A stretch of DNA of 64,000 bases from Sulfurimonas sp. HSL3-2 (lineage in GTDB: Bacteria > Campylobacterota > Campylobacteria > Campylobacterales > Sulfurimonadaceae), in assembly GCF_039645965.1 (NCBI RefSeq), contig NZ_CP147917.1, positions 992,001 through 1,056,000 on the forward strand, read 5' to 3'. The position numbers were made by a program, and so were the translations under genes. Shown in pieces: positions 9,015 to 18,013 of the stretch (within the stretch, counting starts at the first letter, position 1; each line of letters begins with the position of its first letter). Below the pieces are notes generated by a model. That model searched no databases and had not been told where the DNA came from. It saw nothing but the letters and a program-made list of their open reading frames with translations.

Positions 9015-9387
9015 GAAGTTCGAGTCGATCAACGTCGTTCCTTTTATTGACATTATGCTCGTACTGCTTGTCATAGTGCTTACAACTGCGACATTCGTTG
9101 CAAAAGGGATCATTCCGGTTGAACTGCCCAACTCCAAGAGTGCTGCAAAACAGGAAAACCAAAAAAATATAACTATTACCATAAAAGAAAACGGTGATAT
9201 CTTTTTTGACGATACGAAGATTCTCTTAAAAGACATAGATATGTATATATCAAAATATGAAGTAAAGACACCTATAAACATCAACTGCGATAAAGAAGCA
9301 AAGTTTGATATGTTTGTGGCACTGCTGGACACTCTAAAACAGAAAAACTTTAACAACATCGGCATTATCACAAAAAAGCGGGATTAA
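9004..9387 (+). CDS. exbD: ExbD biopolymer transport protein
   Basis: A 127-aa protein with a short cytoplasmic N terminus (FESINVVPFIDIML), one helix containing the membrane Asp of the ExbD/TolR family (PFIDIMLVLLVIVL), and a periplasmic domain. The start is TTG at 9004, inside the end of exbB, preceded by AAGGAAAA. It is the second subunit of the TonB motor. Confidence 0.9.
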   Translation: MKVKKFESINVVPFIDIMLVLLVIVLTTATFVAKGIIPVELPNSKSAAKQENQKNITITIKENGDIFFDDTKILLKDIDMYISKYEVKTPININCDKEAKFDMFVALLDTLKQKNFNNIGIITKKRD

Positions 9388-9412
9388 AAGAGATTTTGAA
9401 AGGAAGGGACAG

Positions 9413-10126
9413 ATGAATAGATATATAAACTCTTTTTTAATTACACTGCTTCTTTATCTGTCCGCTTTCGGGGTGATAATCTATGAGTCTGCTACAGATA
9501 ACTACTGCGATAAAAAGACGTTTAACGAAAAGAGCAGCAGAATCTGTTTTTCTATGGTGACACCGCCTTCACCGATGAAGAAAGATGAACCTAAAAAAGA
9601 GAAAAAAGTTGAAAAGAAAATAGTAAAGAAAGTAGAGAAAAAGGCAGTAAAAAAAGAGATTGTGCAGGCAAAAAAAGAGCCGTTGCCAAAAGAGATTCAA
9701 AAAGAGATCCCTAAAGAAGAGGAACCTCAAGAGGTCGCTAAAAAGCAGGAAGAACAAACAGATACTCCTTCAGAAACCAGACCAAATGTCCAAAAAGTTG
9801 TGAATACAAATGTCCAAAAAACAGTGGATGAAGATATGGTCAAAGCAAAACAGGACAGATTTATAGCTCATCTTGTCGAGAGGATCAACTCAAATAAATC
9901 ATATCCTATGGCAGCCAGACGAAGAGGTATCGAAGGAGATGTAGAGGTAAAGTTTCATGTATTTTCTGACGGAACGGTACGATATATAAAAATGGTATCA
10001 GGAAAAAAAATATTTAGACACTCTACGCTTGAAGCTATCTCAAAAAGTTTTCCTATCGATATCGATAAAACACTCTTTAACTTCCCAAAAGAGTTCAGGA
10101 TTACTATCGCATATGTCCTAAAATAG
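9413..10126 (+). CDS. tonB: TonB protein
   Basis: A 237-aa protein with an N-terminal anchor (LITLLLYLSAFGVIIY), a Lys/Glu/Pro-rich linker (about residues 55-110, with repeated KKEKKVEKK-type blocks) and a C-terminal TonB domain (about 150-237, SYPMAARRRGIEGDVEVKFHVFSDG). It transmits ExbB-ExbD energy to an outer-membrane receptor. The gene begins 25 bp after exbD. The window also has a second receptor (39331-41403) with no local TonB, so this one might serve both. Confidence 0.93.
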   Translation: MNRYINSFLITLLLYLSAFGVIIYESATDNYCDKKTFNEKSSRICFSMVTPPSPMKKDEPKKEKKVEKKIVKKVEKKAVKKEIVQAKKEPLPKEIQKEIPKEEEPQEVAKKQEEQTDTPSETRPNVQKVVNTNVQKTVDEDMVKAKQDRFIAHLVERINSNKSYPMAARRRGIEGDVEVKFHVFSDGTVRYIKMVSGKKIFRHSTLEAISKSFPIDIDKTLFNFPKEFRITIAYVLK

Positions 10127-10192
10127 TCACTATAATTCGAGTTAAAGCAAAAAAAGGTTAAAATCGCGTCAAATAATATATGCGAGATACAA

Positions 10193-12232
10193 ATGCTAAA
10201 ACCTTTACTAATCGAAATCGGGGTGGAAGAGCTTCCTGCTGTTCCACTTTTAAAAGAACTAGAAAATATTGAGAAAAAGTGGTTAAAAATCTTAGAGCAG
10301 AACTCTCTTATCGGTGAGTTTGAATTTTACTATACTCCTCGTCGTTTAGTTCTTTGGCATAGAGAGTTTAAGACATCTCAAGAAGATAGTGAAATCGAGT
10401 TCTTCGGAGCTCCTATCGCTATGGCATATAAAGACGGTGAACCGACCCAAGCAGCACTTGGTTTTGCTAAAAAATGCGGTGTAGACATCAGTGAACTCGG
10501 CAAAGGAGAAAAGGGCGGAAAAGAGGTCCTTTACTACAAAAAAGAGCTTAAAGGAAGACCTTCAGTGGAGCTTCTGCCTGCGATGATAGAGGAGTGGGTA
10601 AAATCACTTGATTTTGGAAAAGCTATGCGCTGGGGAAGTCTGAGCGAGAGTTTTATCCGTCCTGTCAGATGGTTGAACGTTATGTTCGATAACAATTTGG
10701 TAGATGTGAAACTTTTTGACGTTACATCGACAAAACAGACTTATGTCCATAGAATCAGCTCGTTTGATGTTAAAGAGATCTCTTCTATAGCAGAGTACTT
10801 TGAGACACTTAAAAACGGTGCAGTCACACTCTATCCGGATGAGAGAAAGAAAAATATCCTTGCGCAGTTTGAAAACCTTCAAAACGAGCAAAATATAGAG
10901 ATCGAGATAGATGAAGACCTACTTGAAGAGGTCGTGGCTATTACTGAGCATCCTACAGCACTTGTCGGAAACTTCGATGAAGCATTTTTACGTCTTCCTC
11001 CTGAAGTGATCATCACATCGATGAAAGAGCACCAAAGATATTTTCCTGTCTTTAAAGACGGCAAACTGGTAAATAAATTCGTTGTGGTCTCAAACGCTTT
11101 GACAGATGATTTTTCAAATGTGATCGAAGGAAATGAAAAAGTCCTTCGTCCTCGTCTTGCCGACGGACTTTTCTTCTACGATAACGACCTTAAACGCGGA
11201 CTTACGCTTGACGGTTTAGAGAAAGTCGTATTTATGGATGGTCTTGGAACTTTAAAAGAAAAAGTAGAACGTGAGACGATTATAGCCAATCAACTGTTTC
11301 AACTTTACAAAAATGATATAGAGGGCGATGTCTCTGAAAACGAGACGATCGTTGAACGTGCTATTACACTGGCAAAAGCCGACCTTATGAGCGAGATGGT
11401 CTATGAGTTTACTGAACTTCAGGGGATCATGGGACACTACTACGCACTTGCTCTTGGTGAAAAACCTGAAGTGGCACTTGCTATAAAAGAGCAGTATCTT
11501 CCAGAGGGAGAAGACAGTGAAGTACCGTCTACCCCTCTTAGTGCTATCATCTCTATGGCTATAAAACTTGATACTCTTATAGGGCTTTTCAGTATTGAAC
11601 AGATCCCGACAGGTTCACGCGATCCGTTCGCACTTCGCCGTGCAGTTAACGGTATCGTGCGTATCTGTAATGAACATAATATGAAGTTTGACATAGTGCA
11701 TACTATTGCACCTTTGGCATCAAACTACAAAGCGTTCGATCTTGCTAAACTTGAAGAGTTCTTCTTAGAGCGTTTAAGACAGTTCTATAAAGTCAATCCG
11801 TCCATTATCGAAGCTGTTTTTGCTTCTGGTGAACGTGAGCTTTTAGCTATCGGTAAAAAGATAGCAGCAGTTACTGCGATGACACAAAACGACAACTTTG
11901 CTCAGACTTTTTCGACGTTCAAACGTCTTGCAAACATCACGAAAGATATGGATCTAAGCCAAGAGCTTTCAGTAAATCCTGCACTTTTTGAAGATGATGC
12001 AGAGCGTGAGCTGTTTAATGCGTACATCGCAGTCTTGGCAGGTGATTATGAAAGTTATATCGATGAACTAGAGACACTTTTAGAACTAAAACCGCAGCTT
12101 GATGCATTTTTTGACAACGTTATGGTCAATGCAGACGATGAGGAGATCAAAAACAATAGAAAATCGCTTGTAGCATTGATCTACAAAAGCTTCCTCCATA
12201 TAGCAGATATAAAAGAGATATCTGTTAACTAG
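10193..12232 (+). CDS. glyS: Glycyl-tRNA synthetase beta subunit
   Basis: 679 aa, the normal length for the bacterial GlyRS beta subunit. Typical sequences are LIEIGVEELPA at the N terminus, YYTPRRLV, MRWG in the core, EHQRYFPVF, RLADGLFFYDNDL, and GSRDPFALRRAVNGIVRI in the C-terminal half. With the alpha subunit (not in this window) it charges tRNA-Gly. A TAAAAT box lies at 10159-10164. Gene order suggests it is transcribed with the FAD oxidoreductase starting 8 bp downstream. Confidence 0.95.
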   Translation: MLKPLLIEIGVEELPAVPLLKELENIEKKWLKILEQNSLIGEFEFYYTPRRLVLWHREFKTSQEDSEIEFFGAPIAMAYKDGEPTQAALGFAKKCGVDISELGKGEKGGKEVLYYKKELKGRPSVELLPAMIEEWVKSLDFGKAMRWGSLSESFIRPVRWLNVMFDNNLVDVKLFDVTSTKQTYVHRISSFDVKEISSIAEYFETLKNGAVTLYPDERKKNILAQFENLQNEQNIEIEIDEDLLEEVVAITEHPTALVGNFDEAFLRLPPEVIITSMKEHQRYFPVFKDGKLVNKFVVVSNALTDDFSNVIEGNEKVLRPRLADGLFFYDNDLKRGLTLDGLEKVVFMDGLGTLKEKVERETIIANQLFQLYKNDIEGDVSENETIVERAITLAKADLMSEMVYEFTELQGIMGHYYALALGEKPEVALAIKEQYLPEGEDSEVPSTPLSAIISMAIKLDTLIGLFSIEQIPTGSRDPFALRRAVNGIVRICNEHNMKFDIVHTIAPLASNYKAFDLAKLEEFFLERLRQFYKVNPSIIEAVFASGERELLAIGKKIAAVTAMTQNDNFAQTFSTFKRLANITKDMDLSQELSVNPALFEDDAERELFNAYIAVLAGDYESYIDELETLLELKPQLDAFFDNVMVNADDEEIKNNRKSLVALIYKSFLHIADIKEISVN

Positions 12233-12240
12233 GAGCTGTT

Positions 12241-13332
12241 TTGTATGATGTAGCTGTTATCGGTGCAGGTGTAAACGGTTGTGCTGTAAGTTACTATCTC
12301 AAACAAAACGGTAAACAGGTCGCACTTTTTGACAGAGAAGCGATCGGTGCAGGAGGAAGCGGTGCCGCAGGTGCGTTTATCTCTCCAAAATTCTCAAAAT
12401 CGGGTGAGCTTAAAGAGCTTATGGAAAAAGCTTACCCCTTCGCTCTTGAATTCTACTCAAAAAACTTTCCCGCATGTATAAAAAATGCTCCGCTTCTGCA
12501 CATTGCTAAAGACGAGGATGAAGCAAAAAAACTCATAGCTTTTAAAGAGAACACGACTCTGGATATCGGTACACCTCCGCTGCAGGTGATACAGATTCTT
12601 ACAGCGTCTGCCCAAGAATGTGAAAATGTCTATGTACTTAAAGGCGGAGTCGTAGATGCGAAGGGTGTCTGTAACCAGATGACTGAGGGGATCGACTTTT
12701 TCAACTTTGAAGTCAGCTCTCTTACATGTAAAGACGGATACTATGAGATCGGAGATATAAAAGCCAAAGAGGTCATCCTGGCATACGGTGCGTATGAACC
12801 TCTTGTAGATGAACCCTACATAAACCTGCGCGGTATCTGGGGTCATCGTATCGATATAGGTACGTCAACACGCACAGAGGTCACGATGCACCATCATGTC
12901 TCGATCTCAAAGTGTGAGGAGGGTCTGATGGCCATCGGTGCTACGCATGACGTGCATTATCATCCGCAAAAGAACAAAGAACCCTACGACATAGAAAAAG
13001 GCCGTAAAGAGCTTCTGGAAAAAGCAAACCTTACCATAGAACTTAAAGATGTCGAGATCTTGGCAGATTATACGGGACTTCGCTGCGGTTCAAACGACTA
13101 TATGCCGCTTGTGGGAAAGATAGTCGAGAGCAAGAACAGCGATAAAGAGATAAGCTACTATCCAAACCTTACGATGATAAATGGGGTAGGCGGTTACGGT
13201 TTTGTGATGGCACCCTACATTGCAAAAAAGCTATGTGAGCATATAGTAGAGGGAAAAGAGATCGATGAATCGATCGCACCGGTCAGGTTTTACAAAAGAT
13301 ATATGAAACGACAGCAGGGCAAGAAAAGATGA
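12241..13332 (+). CDS. FAD-dependent oxidoreductase (DadA/glycine-oxidase-like)
   Basis: 363 aa with an N-terminal Rossmann fold (VIGAGVNGCAVSYYLKQNGKQVALFDRE) and the DAO-family end GVGGYGFVMAPYIAKKL. The start is TTG at 12241 after AGGAG; the nearby ATGs are out of frame. Proteins of this family oxidise amines or amino acids. The specific substrate is not evident, although it directly follows glyS. The gene contains an imperfect copy of the iterated palindrome at 12721. Confidence 0.8.
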   Translation: MYDVAVIGAGVNGCAVSYYLKQNGKQVALFDREAIGAGGSGAAGAFISPKFSKSGELKELMEKAYPFALEFYSKNFPACIKNAPLLHIAKDEDEAKKLIAFKENTTLDIGTPPLQVIQILTASAQECENVYVLKGGVVDAKGVCNQMTEGIDFFNFEVSSLTCKDGYYEIGDIKAKEVILAYGAYEPLVDEPYINLRGIWGHRIDIGTSTRTEVTMHHHVSISKCEEGLMAIGATHDVHYHPQKNKEPYDIEKGRKELLEKANLTIELKDVEILADYTGLRCGSNDYMPLVGKIVESKNSDKEISYYPNLTMINGVGGYGFVMAPYIAKKLCEHIVEGKEIDESIAPVRFYKRYMKRQQGKKR

Positions 13333-14084
13333 TATATCTGATATTTATACTGATCACTCTATCGGTATTGGTACTGGCTTTGTACCAGCTGCAGTTTTTC
13401 TTGGTTTTTGACCCGAAAAAGCATAAAAGAGAGCATCTTGATGAGAGATATACCGCTTTAGAGATAACAGCAGATGACGGGACTTTGCTTGAGGGGATCG
13501 AGTACACACCAAAAGAGTTTAAACATACTCTTTTTTATATCGGTGCAAGATCGCAGGACAGCGTCGCGCTTATACATAAACTCTCCCATCATTTTGAAAA
13601 GTGCAGGATATTGACGTTTAACTACCGTGGATACGGCAACTCACAAGGTGTCCCCAGCGAGAAAAACCTCTATAATGATGCTTTACATGTAGCCAAAAAA
13701 TTTCAAGAACACTACGGAGAGTTTAGTATTGCAGGTTTTTCTCTTGGAAGTTCGCTGGCTGCTTATGTCGCTTCAAAAATAAAAGTGAAACACCTGTTTT
13801 TACTGGGCGGATTTGACAGTGTGAGAGATCTTTTTATAAAAAGAGGTTTTCCCTCTTTTCTTATCAAATACAATTTTGACACGGTTTCGTATCTGAAAAA
13901 TGTCGATGCAGACACATATCTGGTCTCGAGTTTAGATGATGATATCGTACCGATTGAAAATGCTCATAATTTAAAAACTAATATAAAAAATCTAGTAGAG
14001 TATAAAGAATTATCTCGTTACAATCATGATGAAATTTTATTTTCTCAAGAATCTGTAGATCTTGTCAAAAAGGTGTTATGTTGA
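13329..14084 (+). CDS. Alpha/beta hydrolase, membrane-anchored
   Basis: 251 aa. One N-terminal helix (MIYLIFILITLSVLVLALYQLQFFLVF) anchors a serine hydrolase domain with the YRGYGNSQG loop, the nucleophile elbow GFSLGSS and a late Asp/His (SSLDDDIVP, YNHDEI). It resembles the Bem46/YqiA-type membrane hydrolases. It overlaps its neighbours by 4 and 7 bp, indicating an operon. The substrate is unknown. Confidence 0.75.
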   Translation: MIYLIFILITLSVLVLALYQLQFFLVFDPKKHKREHLDERYTALEITADDGTLLEGIEYTPKEFKHTLFYIGARSQDSVALIHKLSHHFEKCRILTFNYRGYGNSQGVPSEKNLYNDALHVAKKFQEHYGEFSIAGFSLGSSLAAYVASKIKVKHLFLLGGFDSVRDLFIKRGFPSFLIKYNFDTVSYLKNVDADTYLVSSLDDDIVPIENAHNLKTNIKNLVEYKELSRYNHDEILFSQESVDLVKKVLC

Positions 14085-15037
14085 AAAAAGATGCTGTCAT
14101 ATTACTGAATATGGGTGGACCCAATGACCTAAACGAGGTCGAACTGTTTTTAAAGAACATGTTTAACGATCCAAACATATTGACTATGAAAAGCGGCTTG
14201 CTTCGCAGATTTGTAGCGGGTATGATAGTCTTTTTTAGAACTGAGTCATCTCAGGAGATATACAGAACCATAGGCGGAAAATCTCCGATTGTCGATCTGA
14301 CGAAAGAGATAACGGGTAAACTTCAAAAAAGCCTTGGAGACAGTGTAATAGTCGATTTTGCAATGCGTTACACACCGCCGTTTGCAGATGAAGTCATCGA
14401 GAGATTAAAAGCACACGAGGTCTCAAAAATATACTTGATCCCGATGTATCCGCAATACTCCACGACGACGACAAAATCATCTTTGGAAGATTTTTATGAG
14501 CGCTTCGGTAAAAGCGGTATGGATGCCGAGATAGTGGATGTGGATTCATACTATGAGAACGAAAGCTACAACAAAGCGGTCTTAGAACGTATAAAAGAAG
14601 AGATGGGTGATGAGAACTTTCAAGAATATGAGATCATCTTCTCTGCTCACGGACTTCCTCAGAAGATCGTAGATGCGGGTGACGTATATCAAGAACAGAT
14701 CATTAAAAACGTGGATGTCTTAAAAGAGATGATGCAAAAAAACGGTATGGACTTTCAAGCTGTTCATCTTGCATATCAATCGAAAGTAGGGCCGATGAAA
14801 TGGCTTGAACCCTCTCTTGGAGATGCACTTGAAGGCATGAAAGACAAAAAGGTTATCATCTATCCTATAGCATTTACCGTAGATAACTCAGAGACGGATT
14901 ATGAACTGGCGATGGAGTACGAAGAAGTTGCGCAGGAGATAGGTGTCAAAGAGTATAAAGTCTGCAGATGCGTGAACGATCATCCGCTTTTTATTCAGGC
15001 TCTTACAGAGCTCTATGAAAAGATGAAGAGTGAATAG
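14078..15037 (+). CDS. hemH: Ferrochelatase
   Basis: 319 aa. It inserts Fe2+ into protoporphyrin IX in the last step of heme synthesis. Recognisable motifs are AVILLNMGGP, GGKSPI, MRYTPPF, LIPMYPQYSTTTTKSS, FSAHGLPQKIV (the catalytic His region), AYQSKVGPMKWL, and the late FTVDNSETDYELAMEY. The start is ATG 14078, overlapping the hydrolase end by 7 bp. Confidence 0.95.
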   Translation: MLKKDAVILLNMGGPNDLNEVELFLKNMFNDPNILTMKSGLLRRFVAGMIVFFRTESSQEIYRTIGGKSPIVDLTKEITGKLQKSLGDSVIVDFAMRYTPPFADEVIERLKAHEVSKIYLIPMYPQYSTTTTKSSLEDFYERFGKSGMDAEIVDVDSYYENESYNKAVLERIKEEMGDENFQEYEIIFSAHGLPQKIVDAGDVYQEQIIKNVDVLKEMMQKNGMDFQAVHLAYQSKVGPMKWLEPSLGDALEGMKDKKVIIYPIAFTVDNSETDYELAMEYEEVAQEIGVKEYKVCRCVNDHPLFIQALTELYEKMKSE

Positions 15038-15038
15038 C

Positions 15039-15683
15039 ATGAAGATCGTTATATTCGATATGGACGGTACACTTATCGATACGAAAAAGGATATAACGAT
15101 CTCCATAAACTATGTGAGAAAAGAGCATTATGACCTGCCGCCTTTGACAGAGCAGTTTATCGTCGATGCCATCAATATGCCGGTGCGCAATCTTCCCGAT
15201 CTTTTTTACAATACTTCGGTATATCAGGAAAAAGACAGAGACCTTTTTGAAGAACACTATTTTCAGCAGTGTATAAAATCACCCTATTTATATGAGGGTA
15301 TCGCCGATACGTTAGAGCAGTTGAAGTCCTTACATGTAAGCTTGAATGTCGCTACGAATGCGCCTACATTGTTTGCAAAGAGGATGTTGAGGCATCTGAA
15401 TGTGAGTGATATGTTCGATACTATTATAGGTGCCGACGAAGCGGGTGCTTCTAAGCCTGATCCTAAGATGCTTGAGATGATCCTTGCAAATTACGGATAC
15501 GGTTATATGCCTCACAAGGCATGGATGGTCGGAGACAACTCAAAAGATATAGAAGCCGCAAAAAACATCTCTATAGGTTCTATTTTTGCCACGTGGGGAT
15601 TCAGCAGTGAAGGCTATGCAGATTATGTGGTCTCCCATCCTTTGAATATTGTTGATATCGTGAAATGTCAAAAATTATTTTAA
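15039..15683 (+). CDS. HAD-family phosphatase (phosphoglycolate-phosphatase-like)
   Basis: About 215 aa with HAD motif I (FDMDGTLIDT), motif II (VATNAPT), a Lys in SKPDPKM, and motif IV (MVGDNSKDIEAAKN). ATG 15039 is preferred to GTG 15030, which lies inside the hemH stop. It probably dephosphorylates a small metabolite; phosphoglycolate or a pyrophosphate are the usual candidates. The gene carries a perfect CTTACATGTAAG copy at 15329. Confidence 0.85.
   Translation: MKIVIFDMDGTLIDTKKDITISINYVRKEHYDLPPLTEQFIVDAINMPVRNLPDLFYNTSVYQEKDRDLFEEHYFQQCIKSPYLYEGIADTLEQLKSLHVSLNVATNAPTLFAKRMLRHLNVSDMFDTIIGADEAGASKPDPKMLEMILANYGYGYMPHKAWMVGDNSKDIEAAKNISIGSIFATWGFSSEGYADYVVSHPLNIVDIVKCQKLF
15329..15340. 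repeat. Iterated palindrome CTTACATGTAAG (intragenic)
   Basis: A perfect 12-bp palindrome inside the HAD phosphatase gene. Confidence 0.8.
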
Positions 15684-15807
15684 TAAAAAATATAGCACAT
15701 TAAACTTTTCTCTTTAAGTTCATTTTATATAGAATATTTGTTAATTAATATAACTTGTATTTTATGCACTAAAATAGTTGAATTGAAAATCAAATTAAGG
15801 AAATATA

Positions 15808-16143
15808 ATGGCAGATGATGTGAAAATCGAAGAGTTAGAAAAAAAAGTTGAAGAGTTAAGAAGTCTAAAGGATAACTGTACTTTAACAAATGATATTAAA
15901 ATTGCTTTAGGAAAATATATTCAACAGAATAAAGCTAATCAGGACATACTTATAGAAGAAATTGCAAAGATAGTAAAGCCTGCAAAATTTAACTTAGTAC
16001 TCATAATATCCATTATATTGAACATATTATTATTGGTGTCTATAGGAAATCATTTTTATTTAAATTATTATGAAAAAAAAATTAAAGAAGAAGGACTTCA
16101 AACTATTCATAAGCAGCAAGAAGATAAGAATGCTGCAAAATGA
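15808..16143 (+). CDS. Small coiled-coil membrane protein, unknown
   Basis: 111 aa. A charged coiled coil (about 5-25, IEELEKKVEELRSLK) is followed by one hydrophobic helix (about 57-76, FNLVLIISIILNILLLVSIG) and a Lys/Glu-rich tail. The ribosome site is AAGGAAATATA. The last codon overlaps the start of the next gene, so the pair is probably co-translated. Base composition is much more AT-rich than hemH upstream. No family is recognised. Confidence 0.65.
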   Translation: MADDVKIEELEKKVEELRSLKDNCTLTNDIKIALGKYIQQNKANQDILIEEIAKIVKPAKFNLVLIISIILNILLLVSIGNHFYLNYYEKKIKEEGLQTIHKQQEDKNAAK

Positions 16144-17933
16144 TTTATACATGTAGTCATCCAAATTGTCAATTTGAGCAATTAATAAGTAGTAAAAATA
16201 AAAAGATTTATTATTTTGAAGATAACAAAAATATTGATAGCTATTGTATATTTCATGCACCTCTTAGCATTAAAAAGAATTTTAGAGTTTTTCAAAAAGA
16301 GTTATATAATGAAATTCTTGAAGATTATATATTTGAGTCTATTTTAAAAGAAAAGGATATTGATTTTTCAAATGTTGTTTTTTTGGATTATGATTTTAAG
16401 GATAAAAATTTTATTGGTTTAAACATTGATTTGACAAATGCAATTTTTCAAAACAATGTTAGGTTTGACAATTTAAAATGTAAAAAATTGATACTTAAAG
16501 ATACAAAGTTTTTAGATGGTGGTGGCATTAAAAATAGGCAAGAAGATAAAAACTTGCTTATTGAAGAATTACAATTCAGACCATATGCTTTGGAAAGTGA
16601 CTTTGTTATAGATATAGGTTCTTATATTAATGACAAGGGTTTAGTAGAGCTTAATAAACAAGGTGTAATCAAAAAAATACGATTTGAAAATCATAAAGTT
16701 GGCGCAGGAAAGATATTTTTTATAGGTTTAAATGAATATATAGAAGAAGCAAACTTTAGAAATATGTTATTAGACAATGTTTTTTTTCAAAATTGTTATT
16801 TAAAGAATTGTTATTTTCTAAACTCCAAAATTAATCAAACTGAGTTTAGAAATTGTTATTTTCCACAAATAACAAATAGAATATTAAATAATGAAATTCA
16901 GGGTAAAGACCATTGGATGATATTATTAATGTTTCCTTTGATCTTGCTAGTAGGTTGGCCTTTATTTCTTTCTTTCAAATATAATGATTTTCTTTTTTAT
17001 GTCTATTTGATTGTTTTTATACCATATATATTGATTTTTTTAGCATCACTAAATTTATGGGTAGAACTTAGCTCATATTTAATTAAAAAAATTAAGTTTA
17101 ATAATCATATAAGGTCTGTTAAAAGATTAAATAATATTGAGTTTTTCAATACACACTATTGTATAGCAGATGAAAGGTATATATATGAGAAGTTAGATGA
17201 GTTTTTAAAAATTAAAGATAAAACAACTTTGGAAAAACAAAGAGAAATAATACAAATGTCTTTAGATAGTTTAAGTTCATCATATAGTCAATTAAAAGAC
17301 AATTTTCAAGATAAAGATTTTCAAAGTGCGGGTGATTTCTTTTACTCTCAGAGGTACTCGGAAATGTTGTCTAGTCATAAAAAATCCCTTATAGATGTGA
17401 CGATTTTTAATATACATCATTTTACTAATGGTTTTGGTGAAAGTTATATGAAACCCTTTCTTTGGTTTGTATTAACAATTATTTTTTTTGCATTACCTTT
17501 ACAACCAAATCATGACTATGTTTCTACATCTGCTACACCATTGTTTTTAATTAAAGATATGAATATCTCGGATAATAATATTACTAGCAATTTATATATT
17601 AATTATCAAACAGATAATTTACTCAAAAATAGTTTCCAAAATTCTTTGCAAGTACATGGGCAACATAAAGAAAAAAATATCTTATACGGCTATGATAATA
17701 GGTATGATTTTAATATTACAAAGCAATATATTTTAAAATTAAATGAACAATATTTTGGATTGAGTTTGATTAAATCGTTTAGTAATATGATTTATCCATT
17801 TACACCTGAACAAAAAAAATGGTTCCAAAATATAAGTAAAGGAGCAGTTTTTTTAAGTTTATTAGAATCAATTTTACTCTGGTATTTTGCTATAGCTTTT
17901 ATTTTAGCTTTGTGGCATAGGATAAAAAGATAA
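16140..17933 (+). CDS. Pentapeptide-repeat membrane protein with Cys/His N-terminus
   Basis: 597 aa. The N terminus has zinc-finger-like spacing (YTCSHPNCQF then YCIFHAP). Degenerate pentapeptide strands follow (about 80-125 and 210-245, for example ANFRNMLLDNVFFQNCYLKNCYFLNSKI). Then come two helices (about 255-310), an amphipathic segment with AGDFFYSQRYSEML, and helices near 440-455 and 565-595. The layout (pentapeptides, then AGDFxY, then a GFGE loop, then terminal helices) is seen in uncharacterised bacterial membrane proteins related to channel architectures. Strong AT bias suggests horizontal acquisition with the 111-aa gene. Function is unknown; sensing or defence at the membrane is speculation. 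Confidence 0.6.
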   Translation: MIYTCSHPNCQFEQLISSKNKKIYYFEDNKNIDSYCIFHAPLSIKKNFRVFQKELYNEILEDYIFESILKEKDIDFSNVVFLDYDFKDKNFIGLNIDLTNAIFQNNVRFDNLKCKKLILKDTKFLDGGGIKNRQEDKNLLIEELQFRPYALESDFVIDIGSYINDKGLVELNKQGVIKKIRFENHKVGAGKIFFIGLNEYIEEANFRNMLLDNVFFQNCYLKNCYFLNSKINQTEFRNCYFPQITNRILNNEIQGKDHWMILLMFPLILLVGWPLFLSFKYNDFLFYVYLIVFIPYILIFLASLNLWVELSSYLIKKIKFNNHIRSVKRLNNIEFFNTHYCIADERYIYEKLDEFLKIKDKTTLEKQREIIQMSLDSLSSSYSQLKDNFQDKDFQSAGDFFYSQRYSEMLSSHKKSLIDVTIFNIHHFTNGFGESYMKPFLWFVLTIIFFALPLQPNHDYVSTSATPLFLIKDMNISDNNITSNLYINYQTDNLLKNSFQNSLQVHGQHKEKNILYGYDNRYDFNITKQYILKLNEQYFGLSLIKSFSNMIYPFTPEQKKWFQNISKGAVFLSLLESILLWYFAIAFILALWHRIKR

Positions 17934-17981
17934 ATCATATCTAACAAGGATGAATAGATATAGTAAAATAGGTTTTAATTA

Positions 17982-17990
17982 TGATAAAAT
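17982..17990 (+). promoter_or_regulatory. Extended -10 promoter (TGATAAAAT)
   Basis: TG-A-TAAAAT forms an extended -10 box, 23 bp before the ATG at 18014. The same nonamer occurs at 26992-27000. Confidence 0.5.
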
Positions 17991-18013
17991 AGAGGAAAAA
18001 GAGAGGTTTTGCA

